Origin: Gloeomargarita sp. SKYG116
GTDB lineage: Bacteria; Cyanobacteriota; Cyanobacteriia; Gloeomargaritales; Gloeomargaritaceae
Length of the DNA stretch: 64,000 nucleotides
Assembly (NCBI GenBank): GCA_025056115.1
Contig: JANWVM010000006.1
Location: 1 to 64,000, forward strand
Direction: 5' to 3'
The position numbers were made by a program, and so were the translations under genes. This document shows positions 54,322 through 64,000 of this stretch, one piece after another. The first letter of the stretch is position 1, and every line of letters starts with the position of its first letter. The notes beneath the pieces were generated by a model that made no database searches, was not told the DNA's origin, and saw nothing but the letters and a program-made list of their open reading frames with translations.

Positions 54322-55761
54322 TCAAGATTTCTTGAGATTTGTCATGTGCTGCACCAGCGCCTGAGCAAAGCCCGAGCAGGATAAGGGGGTCTCCACCGGC
54401 GGTTCCATGAGGCGGGCCAGGTCGTAGGTGACGTGTCGTTGGGAAATGGCCTGTCCAATCGCCTGGTGAATGAGATCAGCCGCTTCTTGCCAGCCCAGAA
54501 ACTCCAGCATCATCGCCCCTGACAGGATTAGCGAACTGGGGTTAACCCGGTCTTGCCCTGCGTACTTGGGAGCCGTGCCGTGGGTCGCTTCAAAAATGGC
54601 GCATTCATCCCCGATGTTCGCCCCTGGTCCCATCCCTAATCCCCCCACCATCGCTGCCGCGGCATCAGACAAGTAGTCCCCATTGAGGTTCATAGTCGCT
54701 AGGATGGAGTATTCCTGGGGGCGGGTTTGAATTTGCTGGAAGATGTTGTCGGCGATCCGGTCGTTGACCAGTACCTTGTGACGCCATTGCCCTTGCCCAT
54801 GACTTTCGCCAATGGTTGCCAGCACGTGTTGCACTTCTGCACACACAGCAGCCTGTTTCGTGGCCGGCAAATGGTCAAACCCTGGTTCAATCAGGCGGGC
54901 ATTTTCCGTCACCGATAAATCCGGGTGTCTTTCCACATTCTCCAAAATCCAGGACTCCCGTTCGGTGACACATTCCTGGCGAAATTCGGTTTGCACCAGT
55001 TCATAGCCCCAATCCCGAAACGCCCCTTCGGTGTATTTCATAATGTTGCCCTTGTGGACGAGGGTAACCAGGCGTTTGGGGGGCGGCAGGCGCAGGGCGT
55101 GTTGAATCGCTCGCCGGATCAGGCGCTGGGAACCGGTTTTGCTGATGGGTTTGATGCCCAGGCCGCTTCCCAAGGGAATCCGTTTGCCCTGGTGCTCCGG
55201 CGTATTCGGGATAAATTGTTCGTTGAGTAACTGAATCAGCGCCTTGGCCATTTCACTCTCTGCCGGCCATTCGATGCCCAGGTAGATGTCCTCGGTATTT
55301 TCCCGGTAAATGACCACATCGAGCCGTTCCGGATGACGGTGGGGGGAGGGCGTACCGGGGTAATAGCGACAGGGACGAATGCAGGCGTACAGGTCAAAGA
55401 TTTGCCGCAAGGCCACGTTCAATGAGCGAATGCCACCAGCCACTGGCGTCGTCAACGGCCCTTTAATGGCCACGCCATATTCCCGGATGGCTGTCAGCGT
55501 GTCCTGGGGTAGGTATTGCCATTCGCCATACACCTCGCAGGCTTCGTCCCCCGCGTAAACCTTGAACCAGTGAATCTGGCGGGCATTCCCATAGCTCAAC
55601 CGCACCGCCGCATCCAATACCAACTGGGTCGCTGGCCAGATGTCCACCCCAATCCCATCGCCGCGGATGTAGGGGATGATGGGTTGGTCAGGCACCTGGG
55701 GCAGGCCGTTGATAAACGTGATCCGTTCGCCTTGGGGGGGAGGAGTAATTTTGTCGTACAT
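54322..55761 (-). CDS. icd: NADP-dependent isocitrate dehydrogenase
   Basis: Icd converts isocitrate to 2-oxoglutarate, the carbon skeleton for ammonium assimilation and a nitrogen-status signal in cyanobacteria. The 479-residue protein starts at the ATG giving [14 protein letters not shown]. It has [14 protein letters not shown], the substrate loop [38 protein letters not shown] and [20 protein letters not shown], then [12 protein letters not shown]. It is longer than the E. coli enzyme, as other cyanobacterial forms are. I could not identify an NtcA site upstream. Confidence 0.96.
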   Translation of the reverse strand: MYDKITPPPQGERITFINGLPQVPDQPIIPYIRGDGIGVDIWPATQLVLDAAVRLSYGNARQIHWFKVYAGDEACEVYGEWQYLPQDTLTAIREYGVAIKGPLTTPVAGGIRSLNVALRQIFDLYACIRPCRYYPGTPSPHRHPERLDVVIYRENTEDIYLGIEWPAESEMAKALIQLLNEQFIPNTPEHQGKRIPLGSGLGIKPISKTGSQRLIRRAIQHALRLPPPKRLVTLVHKGNIMKYTEGAFRDWGYELVQTEFRQECVTERESWILENVERHPDLSVTENARLIEPGFDHLPATKQAAVCAEVQHVLATIGESHGQGQWRHKVLVNDRIADNIFQQIQTRPQEYSILATMNLNGDYLSDAAAAMVGGLGMGPGANIGDECAIFEATHGTAPKYAGQDRVNPSSLILSGAMMLEFLGWQEAADLIHQAIGQAISQRHVTYDLARLMEPPVETPLSCSGFAQALVQHMTNLKKS

Positions 55762-55824
55762 GGGTGCCAATCTACCACATCCCCGGAGGGATAGCCCAGC
55801 GCTTTTGCAAGGATTGAAAAAAAG

Positions 55825-55865
55825 ACGGAGCTGCGCCCGGTGACCCCGAGAACCCTAGGAGCAAT
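55825..55865 (+). repeat. Dispersed intergenic repeat, copy C (core only)
   Basis: GACGGAGCTGCGCCCGGTGACCCCGAGAACCCT matches the core of copies A and B with several changes. It lies between icd and the small zinc-ribbon gene. The left part of the repeat is not recognisable here. Confidence 0.45.
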
Positions 55866-56035
55866 TACTCAGCGTTTTCCAGCAACGAACCACAGATTGG
55901 GCAGGCTGAGCCATTGTAACAGTCAAAGCAGATCAGATGGCTGCGACCGTAGGTATTTTGGCAGCGTTTGGCCCATTGAAAGTCGCTGTAGGAGAGTTCT
56001 TTGCCGCAACGGTCGCACCGCACTGTGTTCCACAT
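55865..56035 (-). CDS. Small Cys-rich zinc-ribbon-like protein
   Basis: A 56-residue protein too short for the ORF track, read from the ATG at 56035 with GGAG 8 bases upstream. Seven Cys lie in RCDRCGKELSYSD, KRCQNTYG, LICFDCYNGS and ACPICGS, which form three CxxC pairs plus one single Cys, enough for one or two zinc sites. I recognise no named family. The ordered CxxC pairs, the ribosome site and a proper stop make it very likely a real gene. Role unknown. Confidence 0.75.
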   Translation of the reverse strand: MWNTVRCDRCGKELSYSDFQWAKRCQNTYGRSHLICFDCYNGSACPICGSLLENAE

Positions 56036-56154
56036 TGCCCACTCCTCGCTGGCTTCCCTAGGCTTACCTACTATAGATGGGGGTGACCCGTCAAGAGCAA
56101 AGGGGCTTGCGCCAGCCGGACAAAATCGGCGCCTGGCTTAAGTCACTTGTTGGT

Positions 56155-56200
56155 TAGTCAAACGATAGGGCTGCGCCCTGGAACCCCAAGGATAATAAAC
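56155..56200 (+). repeat. Dispersed intergenic repeat, copy D (core)
   Basis: GATAGGGCTGCGCCCTGGAACCCCAAGGATAATAAAC matches the core shared by copies A-C. The upstream TTAAGTCACTTGTTGG may be a decayed left end. It lies in the roughly 240-base gap before the GT4 gene. Confidence 0.45.
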
Positions 56201-56274
56201 GTCTTGTCAAAAGCCGCCGGTTTTTGCTAATTCCTGGGATATTCGCCGTTGGGTCGCCGCTTGGAGGTGTAGAA

Positions 56275-57339
56275 ATGCGCATTGCCCAAATTGCCCCTTT
56301 ACACGAGAGCGTTCCACCCAAGCTCTACGGGGGAACAGAACGGGTTGTCTATTGGCTGACGGAGGAGCTGGTGCGCCGGGGCCATGAGGTCACCCTATTT
56401 GCCAGCGGCGATTCCCACACCCAAGCGCGGTTAATTCCCTTTTGCCCCCAGGCGCTGCGTCTGGACCCCAACGCCGTTGATACGGTAGCCCCCCACCTGC
56501 TGATGGTGGAAAAGGTGTTTCAGATGGCCCAGGAGTTTGACGTGATTCACGGCCACGTGGACTATTTCCCCTATTCCCTGGCGCGGCGGCATCCCCAGGT
56601 GGCGTTTCTGGCAACGTTACACGGGCGCTTGGACATTCCCGAATTAGGCCCCCTGTACGAGGAATTCCGCGATATTCCAGTGGTTTCGATTTCCAACGCC
56701 CAACGGGGACCCATCCCCCAGGCTCGCTGGGTCGGGACGGTCTATCACGGGTTGCCTCTGGATTTGCACCCCTTTTACCCCCAACCGGGGGATTACCTGG
56801 CGTTTTTGGGGCGGGTCTCGCCGGAAAAAGGCTTGGATACGGCGATTGAAATTGCCACGCGCCTGGGCATGCCCCTGAAGGCATCCATCAAAATTGACCG
56901 GGTGGACCGCCCCTATTACGAGTCCCAGATTGAACCCATGGTGCGCGCCAATCCGCTGGTAGAACTCATCGGCGAGATTACGGAGAAAGAAAAAAGCGAC
57001 TTTCTGGGTAAAGCTTACGCGGTGTTGTTTCCGATTCGCTGGCCGGAACCCTTTGGGCTGGTGATGATTGAAGCGATGGCCTGTGGAACGCCGGTGATCG
57101 CCATGCGCTGCGGCTCGGTGCCGGAGGTGATGGTGGATGGGGAAACGGGGTTTATCGTGGATTCGGTGGACGCGGCGGTTGCAGCAGTACAGAAAGTCGG
57201 GGAACTCAGTCGCCAGCGGGTCCGACAAATTTTTGAAGAGCGGTTTAGCGTCGAACGCATGACCAACGACTACGAGGCGCTCTATCAGCAATTGCTGGCG
57301 GAACGGACGACCGCGCCATCCCCGATGCCTACCCCTTAG
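56275..57339 (+). CDS. Family 4 glycosyltransferase
   Basis: A 354-residue GT-B glycosyltransferase. The ATG giving MRIAQIAPLHESVPPKLYGG has GGAGG about 9 bases upstream, so it replaces the longer ORF start. The N-terminal PPKLYGGTERVVYWLTEELV and HEVTLFASGDSHT and the C-terminal donor site RWPEPFGLVMIEAMACGTPV (the E-x7-E motif) are clear. It lies 55 bases upstream of a glycogen-debranching-type gene, which hints at a role with glucans or sucrose-like sugars. The substrate is not proven. Confidence 0.9.
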   Translation: MRIAQIAPLHESVPPKLYGGTERVVYWLTEELVRRGHEVTLFASGDSHTQARLIPFCPQALRLDPNAVDTVAPHLLMVEKVFQMAQEFDVIHGHVDYFPYSLARRHPQVAFLATLHGRLDIPELGPLYEEFRDIPVVSISNAQRGPIPQARWVGTVYHGLPLDLHPFYPQPGDYLAFLGRVSPEKGLDTAIEIATRLGMPLKASIKIDRVDRPYYESQIEPMVRANPLVELIGEITEKEKSDFLGKAYAVLFPIRWPEPFGLVMIEAMACGTPVIAMRCGSVPEVMVDGETGFIVDSVDAAVAAVQKVGELSRQRVRQIFEERFSVERMTNDYEALYQQLLAERTTAPSPMPTP

Positions 57340-57394
57340 CACTAGCGGTTGCGGACTGCTAATCTAGGAACGTTGTACGGGAAGCGGGTACCGC

Positions 57395-59560
57395 ATGGCG
57401 GACGACATCATCCAGTACCAGGACCAGTACTACATCCGGGCGCAGGCGTCGCTGGTGGAAAGCCGGCCCCACGTGCTCAAACACGACAATTGCTTTGCGA
57501 TTTTTGACCGGCTGGGGAACATGCGCCCGCTGGGGTTGGGGGACCACGGCCTATTCCGGGATGACACGCGGTTCCTGTCGCGCCTGGTGCTGGATTTGGA
57601 AGGGAAACAGTTCCTGCTGCTGAGTTCGGAGGTGCGCGAGGACAAGGACATCCTGGCGGTGGATTTGACCAATCCCGAATTCACCACGTCCCAGGGCCAG
57701 TTCATCGGCCAAGACACCATTCATGTCTTCCGCACGACCTTCCTGTGGCACAACGTGGCCTACCAGCGCATCCGCGTGCATAACTACGGTTCCCACACTT
57801 TTCGCATCCCCATCACGCTGCGGTTTGAAGCGGATTTTGCCGATATTTTTGAGGTGCGGGGCATCCGGCGCAATCGCCAGGGCAATGGGTTGCCTTCTCT
57901 GGTGCAATCGGAACGGGTGGTGCTGCGCTACTGGGGGTTGGATAATGTCGAACGCCAAACCCATCTGCTCTTTGCGCCTGCACCGACGATGGTGGCGACC
58001 GACTTGGCCCAGTGGTGGGTGACCCTGGCGCCGCAAGCCGAACAAGACCTGTGGCTGACGGTAGTGTGCGCCTATGCGGGCGAAGCGATGACGGTGCTGA
58101 GCTATGACCAGGCGTTGCAGGCGGAACGTAGCCATCGCCACAAGTTGCGCAGCCAGTCGGCCCACATTGATACTGGCAATGCCCAGTTCAACGATTGGCT
58201 GAATGCGTCGCGGGACGATTTATTGATGATGCTCACGGAAACGCCCTACGGGTTATACCCCTACGCTGGGGTGCCCTGGTTCAGCACGGTGTTTGGGCGG
58301 GACGGGCTTATCACGGCGCTGGCGACCCTGTGGTGGTATCCCGACATTGCGCGAGGGGTGTTGTTGTATCTTGCAGCGCAGCAGGCGACCGAGGAAGACC
58401 CCAGCCGGGACGCTGAACCGGGTAAAATTCTGCACGAGCAACGCCAGGGGGAGATGGCCAAAACGCGGGAAGTCCCCTTCGGCCAGTACTACGGAAGTAT
58501 TGATGCCACGCCCCTGTTTGTCGTGTTGGCGGGTCGGTATTTCCGGCGCACCGGCGACCGGCAGTTATTGACCCAGTTGTGGCCCCACGTGGAAGCGGCG
58601 TTGCGCTGGATGGATACCTACGGCGACCGGGATGGGGATGGGTTTGTGGAATACGCCCGCAAGGTGCATACGGGGTTGCGCAACCAGGGCTGGAAGGACT
58701 CGGACGACGCCATTTTTTATCCCGATGGCACCATTGCCGAACCGCCTCTGGCGCTGTGTGAGGTGCAGGGCTATGTCTATGAGGCCAAACTCCAGGCGGC
58801 CCACATGGCGGAAGCGCTAGAGCAATGGGAACGGGCGGCGGCCCTGCGACAACAGGCGTTGGATTTGCAACAGCGGTTCTGGCGGGCGTTTTGGTGCGAC
58901 GACATTGGGGGTTATGCCCTGGCGCTGGACAGCGAGAAACGCCCCTGCCGGGTGCGCAGTTCCAACATGGGTCACTGTTTGTTTTCGGGCATTGCCCATC
59001 CCGACCATGCCGCTCGCATTGCCGCCCAAATTCTGGAGCCCCATTTCTTTAGCGGTTGGGGGATTCGCACGGTTCCCCAGGGCGAAGGTCGCTACAACCC
59101 CATGTCCTACCACAACGGCTCTATCTGGCCCCACGACAATGCCTTGATTGCCGCTGGCCTGGCTCGCTATGGCTACAAGGAAGAAGCGGTGCGGGTATTG
59201 ACGGCCCTGTTTGACGCCAGCCAATTTCTGGACTTGAAGCGCTTGCCGGAACTGTTTTGTGGGTTTGCCCGCCGGCAACGGGAAGGCCCGACCCTGTATC
59301 CAGTGGCCTGTTTGCCCCAGGCGTGGGCGTCCGCCAGTGTGTTTTTGCTGTTGCAGGCCTGTTTGGGGCTGGAAATCGAAGGGGCAACCCAGCGGGTGTA
59401 TCTGCAACAACCGACCTTGCCCCTGTGGTTACCCCACGTCACCCTGCAGAACATTGCGGTGGGGGCTGGTGCGCTGGATATCGGTCTATACCTGCACCAG
59501 GGGGGCGTCAGTATCAATGTGCTGGGACGCCGGGGCCGGGTGGATTTGATCGTGCAATAA
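57395..59560 (+). CDS. Amylo-alpha-1,6-glucosidase (glycogen debranching type)
   Basis: A 721-residue protein with an N-terminal beta domain typical of debranching enzymes (LGLGDHGLFRDDTRFLSRLV, HVFRTTFLWHNVAYQRI) and a C-terminal alpha/alpha barrel. The barrel has GVPWFSTVFGRDGLITAL, YGDRDGDGFVEYARK and SYHNGSIWPHDNALIAAGL, which carry likely catalytic acids. It should hydrolyse alpha-1,6 branches of glycogen or related glucans. The family also includes enzymes of uncertain specificity. It forms a pair with the GT4 gene upstream and almost meets the convergent M48 gene. Confidence 0.9.
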   Translation: MADDIIQYQDQYYIRAQASLVESRPHVLKHDNCFAIFDRLGNMRPLGLGDHGLFRDDTRFLSRLVLDLEGKQFLLLSSEVREDKDILAVDLTNPEFTTSQGQFIGQDTIHVFRTTFLWHNVAYQRIRVHNYGSHTFRIPITLRFEADFADIFEVRGIRRNRQGNGLPSLVQSERVVLRYWGLDNVERQTHLLFAPAPTMVATDLAQWWVTLAPQAEQDLWLTVVCAYAGEAMTVLSYDQALQAERSHRHKLRSQSAHIDTGNAQFNDWLNASRDDLLMMLTETPYGLYPYAGVPWFSTVFGRDGLITALATLWWYPDIARGVLLYLAAQQATEEDPSRDAEPGKILHEQRQGEMAKTREVPFGQYYGSIDATPLFVVLAGRYFRRTGDRQLLTQLWPHVEAALRWMDTYGDRDGDGFVEYARKVHTGLRNQGWKDSDDAIFYPDGTIAEPPLALCEVQGYVYEAKLQAAHMAEALEQWERAAALRQQALDLQQRFWRAFWCDDIGGYALALDSEKRPCRVRSSNMGHCLFSGIAHPDHAARIAAQILEPHFFSGWGIRTVPQGEGRYNPMSYHNGSIWPHDNALIAAGLARYGYKEEAVRVLTALFDASQFLDLKRLPELFCGFARRQREGPTLYPVACLPQAWASASVFLLLQACLGLEIEGATQRVYLQQPTLPLWLPHVTLQNIAVGAGALDIGLYLHQGGVSINVLGRRGRVDLIVQ

Positions 59561-59562
59561 GC

Positions 59563-60384
59563 TCACAACCGGCTCAGCACCCGCTGGCGGTAGAGGGTGG
59601 CATCCATGCCGTCGCCGCTCAGGTTGGGAGGAAGCAAGCGCTGGAGTGCGGCAATGCGGGTTTCGGGGGCGGGATGGGTGCTCAAGAAGGCCAGCGCTGG
59701 GGGATAGCCGCGCAATTTCCCTAAAAACTCCGGCAAGCCCCGCCCGTCGTAACCGGCTCGCAACAAGTACTGCAGGGCGCTGGCGTCGGCTTCAAACTCG
59801 TGCTGGCGACTCCGGGGACGGCGCAGGGCCAGTTCGATCAACAGGGCGTTCAACTGGCTGCCATCCGTACCGAGCAAGGCGCTGACCCCCTGGGCGATGG
59901 CAACTTCTCGTAATTGCTGCACCAGGTGCCGGTGGACGATGTGGCCAATCTCATGCCCCAGGACCCCTGCCAACTGCGCTTCGTTATCGGCAGCTCGCAA
60001 CAGTCCCGTGGTCACGTACACAAATCCCCCTAACGTGGCAAAGGCGTTGACCTGGGAACTGCGCACGACGGTGAATTCGTAGGGCAAATTGGGGCGGTCA
60101 CTGACGCTGGCCAAGCGTTGACCAATCGTGGCGACATAGCGTTGTAATTCCGGGTCGGGATACACCTGAAATTCCTGCGTCAACAATTGCTGGTGGATTT
60201 GCCGACCCAGTTGCACTTCCTGGCGGTCCGAAAGATTGCTCCACTGGAGAATCTCGATGCCCCGTTGCAGCAAGACCGGCCAGGGAACCCCCCGACTGCG
60301 CTGGGCCTGCACCGGCCAAACCACGCCGAAAAACAGACAACTGCTGAGTAACAGTGCCCAAAACCGCCGCCACCGTCTGCCCAT
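59563..60384 (-). CDS. M48 family metalloprotease, secreted
   Basis: A 273-residue periplasmic zinc protease of the BepA/LoiP type. The ATG giving MGRRWRRFWALLLSSCLFFG begins a signal peptide that ends near WPVQAQ. The zinc site is LAGVLGHEIGHIVHRHLVQQ, with the third ligand in HEFEADASALQYLLRAG. The C-terminal FLSTHPAPETRIAALQRL is typical. The family acts in outer-membrane protein quality control. The 93-codon-longer ORF start is rejected as it runs through the Slr1601-type gene. Confidence 0.92.
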   Translation of the reverse strand: MGRRWRRFWALLLSSCLFFGVVWPVQAQRSRGVPWPVLLQRGIEILQWSNLSDRQEVQLGRQIHQQLLTQEFQVYPDPELQRYVATIGQRLASVSDRPNLPYEFTVVRSSQVNAFATLGGFVYVTTGLLRAADNEAQLAGVLGHEIGHIVHRHLVQQLREVAIAQGVSALLGTDGSQLNALLIELALRRPRSRQHEFEADASALQYLLRAGYDGRGLPEFLGKLRGYPPALAFLSTHPAPETRIAALQRLLPPNLSGDGMDATLYRQRVLSRL

Positions 60385-60465
60385 GAAATGCCCCCCTGCT
60401 TGCCAAGCCACCCGATGGACTACAATGAACACCATAAACCACGCCAGTTGGCCCTGACTAGATTG

Positions 60466-60786
60466 ATGCCTAACCGTACAGTCGTGCGCCGGCAACCAAC
60501 AGTTCCCAGTAGCCGTGAGTTGGGCTGGGGCTTTGCCATTCAAACCTTGATTGCCGCTGGGATGGTCGTGGCGCTCGCGCGTCTCTGGCCCTACTACTGC
60601 GAGCAACAACAGCGCCAGCGCGTTCTGGAGACCGAACTGACCCGTACAGAAACCCAAGTACAAGCGCTACAGCAACAATTTCAACGCACCTTTGACCCCC
60701 GCCGGCAACCTCGCTTGCAGCAAGCCGCCACCCAGCAACTGCAACCACACCAGCGCTTAGTGATTTGGGTTTCACCCCCCCGTTGA
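60466..60786 (+). CDS. Slr1601-family putative cell division protein
   Basis: A 106-residue protein: a basic N-terminus (MPNRTVVRRQPTVPSSR), one membrane span (FAIQTLIAAGMVVALARLWPYY), a coiled coil (LETELTRTETQVQALQQQFQRTF) and the tail DPRRQPRLQQ with HQRLVIW. The layout resembles FtsL/DivIC-type divisome proteins and matches the cyanobacterial Slr1601 family. A cell-division role is inferred from that family name and shape. A conserved hypothetical gene follows after 7 bases. Confidence 0.75.
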   Translation: MPNRTVVRRQPTVPSSRELGWGFAIQTLIAAGMVVALARLWPYYCEQQQRQRVLETELTRTETQVQALQQQFQRTFDPRRQPRLQQAATQQLQPHQRLVIWVSPPR

Positions 60787-60793
60787 AGAAGCC

Positions 60794-61231
60794 ATGTTAC
60801 CTGTGCTGCCCCCCGATTTACAACCGGAGGCATACCTAGTGGTGGGTCTAGCTCATTGCTTCTGGAAAGAAGAGACGGGCCTGCGGGAACTCGAACTCAT
60901 TGAACCCATCCCCAGCGCTGCCCTGGAAACCTTGCTGCAGGGGGTACCCACGTCTTACAGTCACCTAGTCGCGACCACCCTAGCCCAAGTGGAAACCACG
61001 GCAACCCAGCGGTTCCCCAGCGCTCAACTTTGCCCTGACTTCTGGGAACGGGCCATTGCCGCCGCGCGTACCTATCGCCATCGTCCGCAGGCGACCCAGC
61101 ACCTGCCGCTCGGGGCTGAACGGAACGACCTGAATTTCAGCTTAGAGCGCAAACGGGTTCTCAACAGCCGGCGCACCGTGCGCGATAGCGACAACATCCG
61201 CCAGCATCCTCACACCCATCAACAGCTTTAG
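60794..61231 (+). CDS. Conserved cyanobacterial hypothetical protein
   Basis: A 145-residue soluble protein starting MLPVLPPDLQPEAYLVVGLAHCF. It has the recognisable ELELIEPIPSAALETLL segment and a variable Arg- and His-rich tail. Homologues seem to be cyanobacterial and tend to sit beside the Slr1601-type gene, as here with a 7-base spacing. No domain or catalytic motif is visible. Function unknown. Confidence 0.7.
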   Translation: MLPVLPPDLQPEAYLVVGLAHCFWKEETGLRELELIEPIPSAALETLLQGVPTSYSHLVATTLAQVETTATQRFPSAQLCPDFWERAIAAARTYRHRPQATQHLPLGAERNDLNFSLERKRVLNSRRTVRDSDNIRQHPHTHQQL

Positions 61232-61242
61232 TGCAGTTGTCG

Positions 61243-61626
61243 TTACTGCCGGTTCGCAGGGGTGACTTGCGTTAGACGAATCTGTTTGCGACCTAGGGAA
61301 ATCTCGAATTCGTCCCCAGGTTTGAGGTTCATTTGTTTCGTGTAGGCCGCACCAATGAGCAAATTACCGTTGGATTGCACGCGCACCCGGTAACTGGCTT
61401 CCCGACCGCCACGGGAGCGTTTGGGTTTGCGGCCCTTGCCATCGAGTTCGATCCCATAGGCTTCAATGAGGGCGTTGCGGAATTTTTGGATATTCACCCG
61501 TTCTAAGCCATTTTTGGTCACTGTGTAATATCCACAGGCTTTGGCTTTTTCCTTGTAGCTCAAGTGACCTAATTCTTGGAACTTTGCTAACAGGGCTTCG
61601 CCTGTCAATGGTTGCGGTTTATCCAT
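61243..61626 (-). CDS. cyAbrB-type transcriptional regulator
   Basis: A 127-residue regulator of the cyanobacterial AbrB family, which affects nitrogen, carbon and hydrogenase genes. The N-terminal half is typical (LTGEALLAKFQELGHLSYKE, CGYYTVTKNGLERVN). The swapped-hairpin DNA-binding part at the C-terminus is SYRVRVQSNGNLLIGAAYTK and LKPGDEFEISLGRKQIRLT. The ATG giving MDKPQPLTGEAL is chosen, and the longer ORF adds 24 codons. Cyanobacteria usually have two such genes; which one this is cannot be said. Confidence 0.9.
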   Translation of the reverse strand: MDKPQPLTGEALLAKFQELGHLSYKEKAKACGYYTVTKNGLERVNIQKFRNALIEAYGIELDGKGRKPKRSRGGREASYRVRVQSNGNLLIGAAYTKQMNLKPGDEFEISLGRKQIRLTQVTPANRQ

Positions 61627-61796
61627 AGTAGCTGGCCTATCGCGATGTGGGCAAAGGTCTGCTTTTATCATACGACTTTCATCAACAATTCTCCGCATTT
61701 ACCTGAACCAAATGCTCACCATCCTAGCCAAACCCCAGGGAAGCAGGTAAGATAGAAATCCAGTCTCCCATCGTCGTTAAGGAGGTTAACTGTTTC

Positions 61797-61972
61797 ATGA
61801 CGCAAGTGGTTCTGGGCGAAAACGAGAGCATTGAGTCTGCGTTGCGCCGCTTCAAACGACAAGTCTCCAAGGCGGGAATCCTTGCCACCATCAAACACAA
61901 ACAGTACTTTGAAACGCCCCAAGAGAAGCGCAAACGCAAGGCCAAGAATGCCCGCCGTAAGCGTCGCCTCCG

Positions 61973-61976
<4 letters not shown>
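61797..61976 (+). CDS. rpsU: 30S ribosomal protein S21
   Basis: A 59-residue protein just below the ORF-track limit: [20 protein letters not shown], then [20 protein letters not shown] and a basic tail ending ARRKRRLR. S21 helps initiation on the small ribosomal subunit. The ribosome site TAAGGAGGTTAAC is nearly perfect and well spaced. Its stop overlaps the convergent frr stop by 4 bases. Confidence 0.96.
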
Positions 61977-63251
<1,275 letters not shown>

Positions 63252-63292
63252 TCAGGATTAGGATAGCGGCCCCAGGGCACTGGCGACAAGGG

Positions 63293-64000
63293 CTAGTCCG
63301 TCTTTAATTTTAATACGGCCATAAAGGCTTCCTGAGGAACGTCCACGCTGCCGAGGGCTTTCATGCGTTTTTTGCCTTCTTTTTGTTTCTCTAGCAGTTT
63401 GCGCTTGCGGGTGACGTCACCGCCGTAACACTTGGCCAGAACGTTTTTGCGCAGGGGAGCAATCGATTCACTGGCGATGACGCGGCTGCCAATGGCGGCT
63501 TGGATGGGCACGCGGAATTGGTGCCGGGGAATCAGTTCTTTCAACTTCTGCACCAGGGCCTTACCCACCTGGTAGGCTTTGTCCCGGTGCACGATGGTCG
63601 CGAGGGCGTCTGCCGGTTCGTCGTTGATGAGAATATCCAGCTTGACGAGATCGCTGGGACGATACCCCACCCACTGATACTCCATACTGGCGTAACCGCG
63701 CGAGCGGGATTTCATCTGGTCGAAAAAGTCGGTAACCACCTCTGCCAGCGGAATTTCATAGACTAAGACCGCCCGTTCGGGGGTGAGGTAGCGCATATCC
63801 TTGAATTCCCCCCGCCGGGACTGGGCCAGTTCCATCAAGGCGCCCACGTAGGCTTCCGGCGTAATGATTTCCACCTGCACGTAGGGTTCCTCAATCTGGC
63901 GACGCTCGTGGGGCGGGGGTAAATCGCCGGGGTTGTCCACTTCGATCACCGTCCCGTTGTTGAGCGTCACCCGGTACACCACGGATGGGGCGGTCACCAC
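63293..64000 (-). CDS. lepA: Elongation factor 4 (LepA), C-terminal part, cut by window edge
   Basis: Only the last 235 residues lie in the window; the GTPase domain is beyond position 64000. The visible part has the EF-G-like domain ([57 protein letters not shown]) and the LepA-specific C-terminus ([41 protein letters not shown]). LepA acts on ribosomes during initiation or back-translocation. It could be co-transcribed with pyrH-frr. Confidence 0.97.
   Translation of the reverse strand: MVTAPSVVYRVTLNNGTVIEVDNPGDLPPPHERRQIEEPYVQVEIITPEAYVGALMELAQSRRGEFKDMRYLTPERAVLVYEIPLAEVVTDFFDQMKSRSRGYASMEYQWVGYRPSDLVKLDILINDEPADALATIVHRDKAYQVGKALVQKLKELIPRHQFRVPIQAAIGSRVIASESIAPLRKNVLAKCYGGDVTRKRKLLEKQKEGKKRMKALGSVDVPQEAFMAVLKLKTD

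Noticed and set aside
54317-54332. Small hairpin TCAAGATTTCTTGA at the icd stop codon as terminator
   Set aside because: Five base pairs, A/T-rich and without a T-tract; too weak to call.

Overview
The window is a gene-dense stretch of chromosome from a unicellular-type cyanobacterium. The diagnostic genes are isiA/isiB (iron-stress chlorophyll antenna and flavodoxin), cpcD and cpcE (phycobilisome), ycf54 (chlorophyll cyclase partner), a cyAbrB regulator and many cyanobacteria-restricted families (DUF3386, DUF4079, DUF4090, DUF4330, DUF3685, Slr1601). G+C is moderately high by eye (roughly mid-50s percent). I did not notice conspicuous HIP1 octamers. The species cannot be fixed from sequence alone; a Gloeomargarita-like or hot-spring Synechococcus-like lineage is only a guess.

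Layout. 1-11.7 kb: a minus-strand group (unknown partial gene, ubiX, TerB-like, ald, cysW, rnz), then a TPM-domain gene, a gamma-carbonic-anhydrase-like gene, pstS, a methyltransferase, rimI, topA and ftsQ. 11.8-17.3 kb: a phosphoesterase, tRNA-Arg, the Fur-box-preceded isiAB operon, fabZ, a photolyase, tRNA-Ser and tRNA-Val. 17.3-29.2 kb: trmB with a short ketoacyl synthase, a CbiG-CobJ fusion, deoC, hslO, a DUF29 gene, an FAD oxidoreductase with sbcC, a TPR glycosyltransferase with pyrE. 29.2-32 kb is the most accessory-like part: a dispersed repeat, two secreted paralogues with a dockerin/EF-hand-like loop, a Ser/Thr kinase remnant, then cpcD-cpcE. 32-49.3 kb: a redoxin, glyQ, a DUF1537-type kinase, ebfC, secA, queA, an LptF/G-like permease, ycf54, a short CDF transporter, a LOG protein, an oxidoreductase, ccdA, carA, a NYN nuclease, DUF4079, DUF4090 and a SYLF protein. 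49.4-64 kb: PBP2 with a DUF3685 gene, a DUF4912 gene, icd, a small zinc-ribbon gene, a GT4/debranching-enzyme pair, an M48 protease, Slr1601-family genes, cyAbrB, rpsU, frr-pyrH and the 3' part of lepA.

Most genes are housekeeping and are packed with ATGA/TGATG start-stop overlaps and convergent overlaps of up to about 70 bp. No insertion sequence, CRISPR array, prophage or rRNA operon is visible. One pseudogene (kinase fragment), three tRNAs, one strong operator palindrome, three likely terminators and a four-copy intergenic repeat were recognised. Two genes below the ORF-track cut-off were added (rpsU and a 56-residue Cys-rich protein), and many starts were moved to internal ATG/GTG/TTG codons by homology or ribosome binding site. 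I see no clear previously undescribed multi-gene system; the best candidates for novelty are the dockerin-like secreted pair and the dispersed repeat.
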